Shown piece by piece: positions 1 through 12,300 of a stretch of 64,000 nucleotides of DNA. The translations under genes were made by a program, and so were the position numbers. Position 1 is the stretch's first letter, and each line of letters opens with the position of its first letter. Source of the DNA: Symbiodinium natans (taxonomy: Eukaryota > Sar > Dinophyceae > Suessiales > Symbiodiniaceae); assembly GCA_905221605.1 (NCBI GenBank), contig CAJNDS010000557.1, positions 1,153,579-1,217,578 of the forward strand, read 5' to 3'. Below the pieces are notes generated by a model. It had not been told where the DNA came from. It saw only the letters and a list, made by a program, of their open reading frames with translations, and did no database searches.

Positions 1-291
1 GTACCCTCTACTACTATTGAGTCATTTTTAGGAACTCTTGGGGGAATCTACTTTTTAGATCCTCCCAGGGGTCTGGGTAACCTGACAAACCTACTCCCCA
101 ACTTATCCCAAGCTCGAAAGTCAACTTGTTTTTGGAGCTTCGCCGGGATTTTAGTTTGGGATGTTCCCCCTTTTTTCCCCCATATACTAACAGGCCTTAA
201 TGCGGATTATAATCTTGGCAGTTTAGGGTTTAGGGTTTAGGGTTTAGAGTTTAGGGTTTAGGGTTTAGGGTTTAGGGTACCTTACTTCCAG

Positions 292-399
292 AGTAGCTGA
301 GCATGTAAAGGCCGAGATCAGATTCGCGTTGGACCGGATGAATCGCACACCTCGGCAGTTTGTTGGCGGCCCTTTTTCCAGTGATTTTGCTCTGAGGGG
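292..399 (+). CDS. Gene 1 exon: VAEHVKAEIRFALDRMN segment
   Basis: Open segment directly after a TTTAGGG tract and an AG acceptor (ccag). It reads VAEHVKAEIRFALDRMNRTP, followed by PRQFVGGPFSSDF, and ends at a CCCTAAA tract. The helical, charged composition is unlike the repeats around it. The family is unknown. Confidence 0.5.
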
Positions 400-3300
400 C
401 AACCCTAAACCCTAAACCCTAAACCCTAAACCCTAAACCCTAAACCCTAAACCCTGCAAAGCGCTCCCTGAAATGACCCCAGGCCTGAAGTCCGGGATGC
501 TGTCCTCTCCTATCTGGATGCAGCCTGTGCTGCACGTGAGGTGGAGCAGCAAAACTAGCAGCGACCTGGAGGTTCATGGGTACTTAGAACCCCCATATTG
601 TAGGGTTTAGGGTTTGGGGTTTGGGGTTTAGGGTTTGAGGGTTCATGGGTACTTATATAACCCCGATTGTAAGTAGAGTGAGCATCTACATGTAGGGGAC
701 TTAGGGGGCTCGCAAGTACACTTCCAGTTGGGGTTAGAAGTGCCCTGAACCTCCAAGCATGTCAGGGTGGAAAAGCCGCCAACCCCAGCGAGTAGTCCTC
801 CTGGATCCCAGGGCCTGATCGCCCCTTTGACCAGCTGCATTGCGGAAAAGGGGCCGGAGGATAGTCTACTTTAGGGGTCGGAAGAATTACTACTAGTATT
901 CCCTCATGGTCCCTTTATAACTATACTAGAAAAACCCCCAAAACCCTATTCTCATTAATTATTATCAGGCCCCTACGTTACGTAGTTTTCAGGGATAGGG
1001 GTGCATAGCCGCGGTCTCGTGTTCTTTGAATCGTCAGCGGACGCGGATGGGTTATGAAGGAACCGGCGCTGGTGCGTGCATGGGCCCGCAACCCTAGACC
1101 CTAAACCCTAAACCCTAGACCCTAAACCCTAAACCCTAAACAAGTTGGCAGAAGAGTGTGTGGATGCCATTCAGGGCTCAAAAGAGGGTTTGGGGTTTGG
1201 GGTTTGGGTGGGTCTTTGTTGGATGGGCAGAGGTGCTGCAGTGCAGTTTCGGATTCATTTCTCTGGGCACCTCTTGACGATGACAGAGGCCTGCCCAGGC
1301 TGGTTCGGTTCTGAGGGGAGCTCAGCGTGATTTCGGAGTTCAAGGGCTTCTGTTGCCGCAACCAGGGTGTGTCTTGCCACTTCCTTTTGAGCAGCACTTC
1401 TTCAGGGACAGACCCTGCCATGACATGTTCAGTTGCGACACGTCTAGATCACTTGACTTGTTTCTAGATGTTTTAGCTTGTTCATTGCATGGTATCTCTG
1501 CGACCACTATGAGGAACAGGATGACCGTCGCAGCAACTCATGTGGGGGTTTACGATATTAACGGCTACCTCATTGGGGTCCTCATTAAAAGGGGATCCTA
1601 CATATTACTCTGCTTCCCTTGTGGCCAGCGGCACCTTGTCCAGCGCCTCAGACCCGGCGGCCATGTATGGGCTGCGCGTCTAGGGCGCATTCTTGAAGCC
1701 CTCAAACCCTGAAGCCTAAACCCGAAGCCCTAAGCCTTACACCCTAAACCCTAAACCCTAAACCCTAAACATCCCCCCCCCCCCCCCCCCCGCCCCCCCG
1801 CCCCAAGAAAAAAAAAAACAAACAAACGCCTAAACACTAAACCGGGTTAATGGGTTTAAGGGTTTGCTGTAAGGGAGGTCCTTAGTACCCGGCTGGCTGC
1901 AGAGGCCTGGTTGCAAAAAGGGCTTACGCCCGAAATCCTTACGCGAACCCAGAGCTCTTAAGGACAATGAAGACCCCGATTATCTTAGGGTAGTTGCATG
2001 GCCCCTTAGTATGGGCCCGAAAGAAGGGGCCCTTATATACCCCTGGTATACCCCATGAACCCAAGGGCTCATACTTCAGAGCCCTTTGAGAAGAAGGTAC
2101 GGAACCATATTGAGGGACCATGTAACCACCCTTAGACCCTAAGCCCGAAACCCTAAACCGCCTATAACACCCCCCCCCCCCCCCCCCCCCCCCCTAAACC
2201 CTAAACCCTAAACCCTAACCTAAAAAACCCTAAACCCTAAACCCTAAACCCTCCCTAAAACCCTAAACCCTAAACCTAAAAACCCTAAACCCTAAACCCT
2301 AAACCCTAAACCCCCTAAACCCTAAACCCTAAACCCTAAACCCTAAACCCTAAACCCTAAACCCTAAACCCTAAACCCTAAACCTAAACCCTAAACCCTA
2401 AACCCTAAACCCTAAACCTTAAACCCTAAACCCGAGCCCTAAAAACTCTTTGCTGGCAGGTGGGTGCTGAGTCAGGTGAGGTCGAAACAAGGAAGCCCAA
2501 GACCCCTAAGCAGGCCCCCCCCCAAACCCTAAGCCCTAAACCACCCGAAGCCTTGTGGTGGCTTTTTGACTGCGTCCCAACCTGCGGGCTTGCAAACCCC
2601 AATCCCTAATCACCCTACTTGGAGGTTCATGGGTACGTACAGCTTTCCCCTTCATTATAGGGTTTAGGGCTAAGGGGGTTCATGGGTACTTGTATGACCC
2701 CATTTGTACGTTCACTTATATAACCTACTTAGGGTGCAGTGAAAAATTGGGCTTATAAGTGCACATGAACCTCCATGTAATCACCCCTGAGCATCCCAGG
2801 TGGCATCACCAACCTCTACGAGGCGGGCCGAGTTTTTCGAAGCCCTTAGAGCCCTACCTGATTTGAACCCCAAGATCCGACCTTTCTTGTGGTTGTTCTT
2901 GGGATTAGAAGATGGGTCTAGGGTTATGATGATTGCTTCTTGTTCATGGCAAAGCCCTCTACAGGATGCTTGGGCGAGCCGAAACCCTGAACCCTGAACC
3001 CGAAACCCGGCCCGGCAGTGCAGGATCGGGGGGTGGGACGAAGCAAACCCAAACCCCCGAAACCCCAAACCTAAACCGTAGTTAAACCCTAAACCTTCAT
3101 CATTGTGTTGTTCCGCTGACATCTTCTGCACCAAGGGTTCCAGTTCCGGTGTCTCTGAGCTGCGTGTTCCCTTGCCTGTGTTTCTGAGCTGCGTGTTCCC
3201 TTGCCTGTGTTGTCGAAGAGCGTGGCGCACATGCGAAACTGAAGCCTTGCGCCACCGAAACTCGTTTAGGCTTTCGGGTTTACGGTTTAGGGCCTAGGGT

Positions 3301-6300
3301 TTAGGGTTTGATCAGAACCGTTCTTGCGTTTCTAGACGGCCACCGAAGTAGCTTCTCAGGGCGGGACCCGTTCCGATTACATCGTGCTCGCACATCCGGA
3401 GTTTGCCCTCGGCCGGGCCCTCAGCGATGAGAGGACTTGGTCGTGCGCCTCGGTTTAGGGTTTAGGGTTTAGGAGTTTAGCCCAGTCCGGTTCAAAAGGG
3501 CTTAAACTCCTGAATCTTGTCTACAGAGTCTAGAATGTCTACACTCCGCCAGAAAGCCTAAGCCTGAAACCCTCTACAGTCTAGGGGTTTAAACTCCATT
3601 GCTTCGCTGGCATGACTTCGGTATAGGCTGCCCCAAAGTCCTACTTGGAGGTTCATGGGTACTTGTAATGACTTGTAACCTCAACTAGAAGTTTGCATAG
3701 GTTTTTCTTAGGGGACTTAGGGCGCTGATAAGCACAGTTATAATTGGGGTCATACGTGCCCTGAACCTCCAAGTACACCCTAACCTCAAAAGGTAGTTGG
3801 GTCTGCGGAAGCAGCTCGTGGATTCACCCGCTTGAGGGGGGGCTCAGCTTGAGTCAAGCTCGGGACCATGGAACGGTAGGAATGTCTATGATCTGTTCCG
3901 GAGTGTTTTGAGCTTTCTAGTTTCTTTTTGGGGAGGGGGTTTCTGATGACTGTAGGCCCAAGGCCCTAACCCTAAACCCTAAACCCTAGACCCTCTATCC
4001 CAAACCCAGTACCTTCTGATTTGCCTGAAGTCATGCACCTAGCGTGCGATGCATCTTCCGGAGGCAAAGTCGGCAGCGGAAGCTTGCCTGCAGAAGAGGG
4101 TCACGCGTTTTGAGCCCACCAGCCCACAGAATTATAACATGTTTCAGCCTGGGTTCCCGAGAGTAGGAGAAGCGAGAGAGAGTGAGAAAGATACCCTGTT
4201 GTATGCATGTGCTCCCATTTCTACAAGTCTGCAGTTGCACTCGTTCATGTGATGCGTGCAGAAAGATCCTAAACAACCCTACATCCACTCGAACCACCCA
4301 AAAGCCACGCAAGCATCAGCAATGGAGGCAGAGGTTTCGGTCCGAAATGGGACCAATCTAAAGTTCCCCATGAACTGTCTGGAGGCCTGCCGCGTCCTCA
4401 ACTCAAGATGGGAGGGTTTGGCATGTTTCTCAGTTCACGATTTGGGGGTAGTTGCATTTAGGATTTTCAATCACACCCTTGGCACGAGACAATGGCCAAA
4501 GCACAACGCAAAAGCATAGCCCTAGTCCGAGACCTAACCAACTTCCTAGCAACCCCAAGCAACCCCTATCCCAAGCCCCAAAATCCCCAAATCCCCAAAC
4601 CCCCACCCCTCAAGCCTCAACCCTAAACCCTAAACCCTAAACCCTAAACCCTAAACCCTAAACCCTAAACCCTAAACCCTAAACCCTAAACCCTAAACCT
4701 AAACCCTAAAGGACCCCTAAAACCCCCAAACCCCTTGCGGCAGGACCTGCCGCCTTGCGCCTGCGGCGGGCGGGGTCGACTCAGCTGCTGGAGCGTGTCA
4801 CGGTGCCGCCACCAAGGTTTAGGGTTTAGGGTTTAGGGTTTAGGGTTTAGGGTTTAGGGTTTAGGGTTTAGGGTTTAGGGTTTAGGGTTTAGGGTTTAGG
4901 GTTTAGGGTTTAGGGTTTAGGGTTTAGGGTTGCACCCACGGGAGTCCGGATGCAAAAAAGGGCTTAGGTAGTCCCCAGCCCAGTTGCAAAAGGGTGTAGG
5001 GTTTGGGGTTTAGGGTTCAGGGCTTATAGAGCTTGTAGGGTTTACAGGGTTTACAGGGTTTAGAGGTTTAGGGTTTAGGGCTAGGGTTTGAGGCTTCGGG
5101 CTTAGCTTAGGGCTTAGGCCCCCCCCCAAAATCGGGCTTCGGTCGTGCAACTGAAGTCGCAGTACTGAATCCTCACCAAATCGGCACCTTACAACGTAAG
5201 AAATTGAGTGCGACTTCGGGCTGTTGAGGGAAGTTAGGTTGGCCACCCTTCCAAGAGGTGCTGTCGGAGTTAGAGGGGGTGGAGCTTTGTTTCTGGGCTA
5301 GCTTGTGTTGCGGGCGAAGTGCAGGGCCTCCCTTGCCGTAGCCTTGGGGGGACGATCTTAGGCTTTCGGAAGCCTCGGGGCGGCTCAGAATTGAGCACAG
5401 GTTTGTTTCGTAAGCGCGCACACTCGCGTCTTCCGCGCTTCGCTAGCTTGCCCTTCTGCTCTGCCCGTTCTCCGGGAAATGCGGTTAAGTTGAAGAGCCG
5501 ATCGTTTGACTCAAAGTGTACATCATGGTCCTAGGCTTCCTTCCCTACACCCTGAACCTAAGCAACTGAAGCAGCTTCTGGGGCATTGGGGCCACTTGGG
5601 CGTAAGTAGTGCGAGCGCCAACCATTTCAAGATCGCAGAAAAACAGCGCCAAAAGACACCGTTAGGAATACCTGAGCTCCCAAACCCAGAGGCAAAAAGG
5701 TTGCACAATGGCGCAAGTACCTTGCTGGACCTTGTCAAGGGTTAAGTCGGTTGAGTCCCCTTATTCGCCCATGGACAACCTCAAATCCTAAACCTAAACC
5801 CTAAACCCTAAACCCTAAACCCTCAACCCTAAACGCTAGACCCTAGACCCTAGACCCTAAACCCTAAACCCTAAACCCTTATCAGTCATAAGTTCCTGGG
5901 ACTCCTGCATCCCAGCACCAGGTGCCACTGCAGACTCTCCCGTCCCCCCAGGCCAGACCTTGCTCATGGGTTTAGGGTTTAGGGTTTAGGGTTTCGGGTT
6001 CAGGGCTTTAGGGTTTAGGGTTTAGGGTTTAGGGTTTAGTTTACAGGGTCAGGGTTCCGGGTTTAGTGTTTGGAGCTTCTTGGGGTGCAGGAGGGTTGGG
6101 GGTTGCATTTCTAGTCATAGCAGCTGGTCCTGGTACTTTCGGCACGGACTCGGCTTGCCAGCGGGTCACACCGAAGAGCCGCGAGCGCTGGAGGTTCTTT
6201 GTATTTGGTAGGTCGTAACAACGTGCAGATGAACTGAGCCCTTGCTCATAACCCCATTCATGACTGCCAAGGAGCCCTAAACCCGAAACCCGAAACCCAA

Positions 6301-9300
6301 AACTGACAGAATGCCTCGCCTGGTTTGTGCGACTGTGAGTGATGAGAAGCCCTAAGCCCCGAAACGGGCGGGAAAAAAAGAAGAAGTCGGCTGGCGACAC
6401 TGGGATCCGCTGTTGTGAGGAACGTGCTGTGGCAAAGAAGGCTCAGCGAGAAGCTCGAGGCCGGAGAGTGATCTGGGTTGCGCTTGAGGTTGGGGTTTAG
6501 GGTTTAGGGTTAGGGTTTAGGGTTTAGGGTTTAGGGTTTAGGGTTTAGGGTTTAGGGTTTCGGGTTTCGGGTTTCGGGTTAAGGGTTCATGGCTTAGGAT
6601 CTCGCATTCGGTTGGTTGAACCAGCCTGAGGTGACACCTGCAAGAGAGGCAGATTTGAATGGCAAAGCTGAACCCGGTAAGTTTGATCCTTCAACTGGGG
6701 TTCGGATGAGGGCAACGTGGATTCAAGGCTTACTGTGACTGCTGGACAGCGCAGCCCTGTGTGGTTCCCAAAGTCTACTGAACCACTATTTGCTTAAGAA
6801 CCCCCCCAACGTGCAAAATACTACTCCCTGTATTGCCCTTATAAGGAAGAATATATATATATATGTATGTATACATATACATATACATGGACATAGACAT
6901 AGACATAGACATAGACATATACATATATATATATATAGATAAAAAAAACTTCGTTTTTTTTTGGGGGGGGGGGGGGGGGGGTTCTTAAGCAAACAGTGGG
7001 AAACCTTACACCTCCCTTGAGCTCGCCGAAGTCACAGGGGCGAGCCAGCCCGCAGGCTCGAGCAAAAACTTTGCCGCCCGGCGCCCCGGTGGGGGTTTAC
7101 CGCTTGTGGGTACATGGGTTGGAATGTTCCCCCTTACACTAGCAGTCCTTAATAGGGATTCTAGTACCCCCTTGTTAGAATCCCGCCCAAGGCGTGTTGT
7201 AGTGTAATGTTAGAAATTTTATTTCATATTTGTTTGAAATTATTCAATATAAATATGAAAGTTTGCACTTAATATGACTATATATATATGTACATATACC
7301 AACAAAAAACATGAACATATTTTTTAAATTTATATTTGATTTTAATATGGTCAGTCCTTAATAGGGATTGTAGTACCCCGTTTATTCGAATCCCGATTAA
7401 GGAGTGTTAGTGCGAGGGGGAACATCCCAAGACATTGGGGTTCCAAACATAGGGGTACCGTTTTTAGGGGGCTCCCTTTACGGGGGGATTCTATTCTTTT
7501 TGGGTATAAACGGGTGTTACCCCCCAATTTTGGGAAATACCCAAAAAGGTTTTGGTGTTAACAAAGGGGCTGAGTTAGGAATTCGGGTAAACCCTAAACC
7601 CTCAACCCTAAACCCTAAACCCTAAATCCTAAGCGGGGGCACTTCTCCGAAGCTGCGATGCCCGGTTGCCGTATGCCGATTTCGGAATTTTCGGTCCTAC
7701 GGTGTGGCCGTAAACCCAGGACTACTTGGAACAGTAGGGTCTAGGGCGTTTCGGTATAGGGTTTGGGATTTAGGGTTTAGGCGCGAACGGCAGGTACGCG
7801 CCTTCAGTTCCAAGCAAGAACCGTACAACCTCCACGCATCCACTGATGCTCTGCACCCTGCAATCCACTGATGCTCTGCACCTACGGCTTGAACCCCCAA
7901 ACAGTACACCCGCAAGCCTCGAACCCAAAAACCCAAAACCCCCTGATTCAGAAGCCCTCAACCCTAAACCCTAAACCCTAAACCCTAGACCCTTAACCCT
8001 AGACCCTAAACCCCAAAACCGCCAAAAATGGGGAAGGGCCCTTCTTCGCCTCTTCTAAGGCCTTCCTCGCAGCGCTGAGCGCCCTCATAGGCCCTGAGGG
8101 TGTGGCTTTAGGGTTTAGGGTTTAGGGTTTAGGGTTTGTAGAGGATGAGTTTGGGGGTGTGAACCCGCTTTCGGGGCTCCAGGGGCTCCAGTTGTTATCT
8201 TAGTTGCTGTGGGTGGGTGGGGGCGGGGAGACCGTTCAAGATGTTCAAGCGCCACAGTCGGGGGCCTTATGCTGTTTTGGAGCCCCCTGAGCTTGCTACT
8301 TGCGCTAGGAGGCAGGGGATGGATTGCTACATCAAGTCACAACACTGAGCCCCTCAGTTCTGCATCCGTACGAGAATCATGTAGGGTTTAGGGTTTAGGG
8401 TTTAGGGTTCAGGGTTTCGGGTTTAAGGTTTAGGGTTCCTGGTAAGTTGCAAGTGGACAGTTCCGAACAATGCTCCAACAAACAACTTCGCAGACGACGG
8501 CGAGAGCAGCCACTTCCGGCGTACTCGCATGGAAGATGTGATGCGCTCAATTTCAGACGCGAGGGCACTTCTCTCACCACGGATTCAGGGCTGTTGAGTT
8601 TTGTGTGCTTGTGGGGGTTCAGGGCTAATTCAACTCTACAATGCGGAAGCGTGTGTCCGTGCCCGTAGGTCATGGAGTACGTATCTACGATCCTTGCTGT
8701 AGCAATGGCACGTTGAAAGGAACCGAAACGCACAGGTCGCGGTGTGGGGTTTGATTTTTTTTGATTCGTTGAGCGCCCTGCCATCGACATTCGACATGCG
8801 CTGTGATATGCTTTCTTGGTGGCACGCCGCCCTTGGGGGGGGGGGGTGCCCCAGTGCTAGCTGGAAGTCGAAAAAGGCACACTCCAAACCCTTCCAGTAT
8901 CTTAAGCCCTAAACCCGCCTAAGCCCTAAACCCTAAACCCTAAACCCTAAACCCTAAACCCTAAACCCTAAACCCTAAACCCTAAACCCTAAACCCTAAA
9001 CCCTAAACCCTAAACCCTAAACCCTAAACCCTAAACCCTAAACCCTAAACCCTAAACCCTAAACCCTAAACCCTAAACCCTAAACCCTAAACCCTGAACC
9101 CTGAACCCTGAACCCTGACCCGAACCCGAAACCCTAAACCCGAAGCCCTAAACCCTAAACCCTAAACCCTAAACCCTAAACCCTAAACCCTAAACCCTAA
9201 ACCCTAAACCCTCAGCTCTCGAGCTCAGGTGCAAGGCAGGGAGCTGGGATGCGACGGCAGGCCTGGAAAGCCATTGAAGCGAAGGGATGGTCTTAGGGGT

Positions 9301-12300
9301 TTGGTGGGGCGGCATTTTCTAAGGGTAGTGTCATGGATGGGCCCTTTATATGGTCCCTAGCCTCCTTTTGAGGGGTTCTGATGTATGGGCCCTTAATATG
9401 TATAGGGTATGTAAGAGGTATAGAAAAGGGGTACCCTTTCAAGTGCCCATTCCATGGGGAACCAGGCAGACAAGCCCTAAATACCCGCGTCTGAAACAGA
9501 GACTACCCCATTGTCTACCTGCAATCTCGGCTTCTTCCAGGCTGACCTCAGGCTACTTCAACAACATACTGGAAGCACTGAGCTCAGAGCTGGGATGAGG
9601 GTTTGGGGGTCATAAAAGGGCTTAATAGGGGAATCCCAAACGTAGGCCCCAGACAATCCCTGCAAATACCTTCAGCACCCGGCGCTCTTAAGCACTAGCA
9701 GGGAACAAGGGCAGCAAGCTCCCACACGAGATGTCCCGGCGGCAGGAGTCATCAGTTCCACATGTCTAGCTCGGGCTTTGCGATGAGCCCTTTATTGAAC
9801 AGGCTGGCGTGGCCAGCCATCGGAAGGAGATGCCTGAGCCTCGGGCATCTCTTGATCGCACGTTTTCGTGGAATTCAGCAGAGGCCTTGAGCTGCAGTTG
9901 CTTTGAGGCCGGCGAGGATAATAAAATAGCGAGGACAGGGACCTCAACCGTCTGAACCGGGCAATGATCCAGTCTGCACATAGCTCTTTCCACCATGATG
10001 CAAGCTGGTGACCTGATGAGCCCAAAGCACAAACCTGAACCCCAAACCGCGAAAAGCCTGTAACAAGCCCCCTAAAAGAGTTGCCTCAGGCAGGGAAGCC
10101 TGATCGAACTCGCCCGGCGATACCGGCGAGATCCCGAGGCCCGCAATCCTTCTCTGGGTCCCGGGCTGCCTTCAGTTCGACAAAGTGCTTCTTGGATTCC
10201 CCCAAAAACTCAGAGGAATGGCTCCACCCTGACTTTTTCAGAAGTGAATACTTTCGTGTTATTAGTCCATGCAGTGTGCCCCCTAAACCCTGCCCCTGAA
10301 ACCCTGTCTCTTCCTAGCGGTTTCTCCTGGGACTGTGCTTCCTAAGCCTAAACCCTAAACCCTAAACCCTAAACCCTAAACCCTAAACCCTAAACCCTAA
10401 ACCCTAAACCCTAAATCCTAAACCGCAAGAGGCCGTGGAGCACGAGCTGCTGAAAAGTGGCTCTTGGAAGTATTGGGCCGGGGGCTTAGGTTTAGGGTTT
10501 AGGGTTTAGGGTTTAGGGTTTAGGGTTTAGGGTTTAGGGTTTAGGGTTTAGGGTTTAGGGTTTAGGGTTTAGGGTTTAGGGTTTAGGGTTTAGGGTTTAG
10601 GGTAGCAGCTGCTTTTTCTGGCCTTCCCCACCCAGCCCAGGTTAGGGTTTAGGGTTTTGGGGTTTAGTTGAAAAAAAGGTGGGCTTTAGGGTGTCTTTTG
10701 GGGGGAAATCTTGGGAGGTTTAGGGTTTGAGGGTTTTAGGTTCGGTGGTTTTCTGGAGGTTCAAAATTAGAAGCAGAAGCTGCTTGAGGATTGTCGGGTT
10801 TCAACTTTAGGGTTTTGGGGTGGCCCAACCTGCTACCTCTCACCTGGCGGACAGTTGAGTAAACCGTAAACCCTCAACCCGAAACCCTAAACCATGAACG
10901 ATGCGTAGCTAGGACTCTGGAAGCCAAGTTTTGAAGTAAACCCTAAACCCTAAACCCTAAACCCTAAACCCTAAACCCTAAAGACCATCGGGCTCGGGGG
11001 TTCAGAGCGTGGGCCAGCATCGAGCCGCCCTCGATTCCGATGAATCTCCTCCCCCCGACCAAGATTAAAGAGTCCCTCAGTAACGGTTCAAAGGGTTCTT
11101 AAGGTTAGGGTTTAGACGGTTTAGAGTTGTTCTTTTTTTTTTTTTTTGGGGGGGGGGGGGGGGAGGGAGGTATGTAACCCTAAACCCTAAACACTAAACC
11201 CTCCCTTGAGGACCCTATAACAACAGGGGGTTCGAACTGCCGCACCTCAGCTTACGTCGGTATACTTACTATAGTATTCCCTCATCGTCCCAATATAGTT
11301 ATACAAAAACAACCCCCCCAAAAAAACCTATGATTGTTTAGGCCCCTTATACCTACAAAGTTCCCAATATTGTTATACACAAATAACCCCCATAAGCCCT
11401 ATTATGATGATTTTGGCCCCTTGTACCTACAAAGTTTCCGAAGAGAGCCGTGGAGTGGCAGCTGCATGAGTGCTTAGGCTACACAGCTCGAGGCCGTGTT
11501 GCCCCCAGCATATGCCATGTGGGGCAAGAGCTTGCGTGGGGAGGAAATCTGCGGCAGGTTTCAAGTCGGATGGAAGGCAGGTTCGGTTGAAGCAGTCTTC
11601 GAAAGGGTATATGCTCATTTTGAAGCATTGCGTCGCCCAACACCCTGCAACCACCCGGAAACCGACCTGCGGGGCAGGTGTCCAGTGTCATGGCCATGGT
11701 GGAATTGTGCGGTTCGGGGGCGCGGAGTTTCCCCTCACCAAAAAGGGCCCTGCCAGTCTTGAAACACTCATATGATTCTCCTGTCGAGAGCTAAGCTTGG
11801 CGATACTGTGCTCCTGTCTCCAAATCAATCCCAAGGTGAGAGCCTAGGGAACGGCAGGTAAGTTGACTCCTGGGCCCCGCGTACCAAAGTCAGGATACTC
11901 TGTCTAAACCCTACAAGTATGATGGCAACTGAGTTTCTATTCAACATGAGTTAACAGTTTCAATATTATGCACAAAATCGTTTCATATTTCAAGAGCTAT
12001 ATTCTATGAATTATTTTTATGAATTCAAAACAATCTAGTTAACTTAATATATTTGATCGATTTAGTATTCTTATTGCTGCAGCATGCCATGATGTTAGTC
12101 ATCCTGGTTAATTAATTATATATATATAAATATTTATGAAAATAATATATAATACCCATAAGAATAATGAAATGAGGTAACCATATTTAAAAGTAGAACA
12201 TTTCTATCTAAGATATTAAATTAAGTTGTTAACAGCGTCCCAGAAACAAACGACCAACCGCTGAGAGCTGGAGGTCCATGGGCAGCGCAGGCGCCTAGCG

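Noticed and set aside
7203-7350. AT-rich segment as organellar DNA
   Set aside because: It lies inside a family B element and shows no organellar gene motif.
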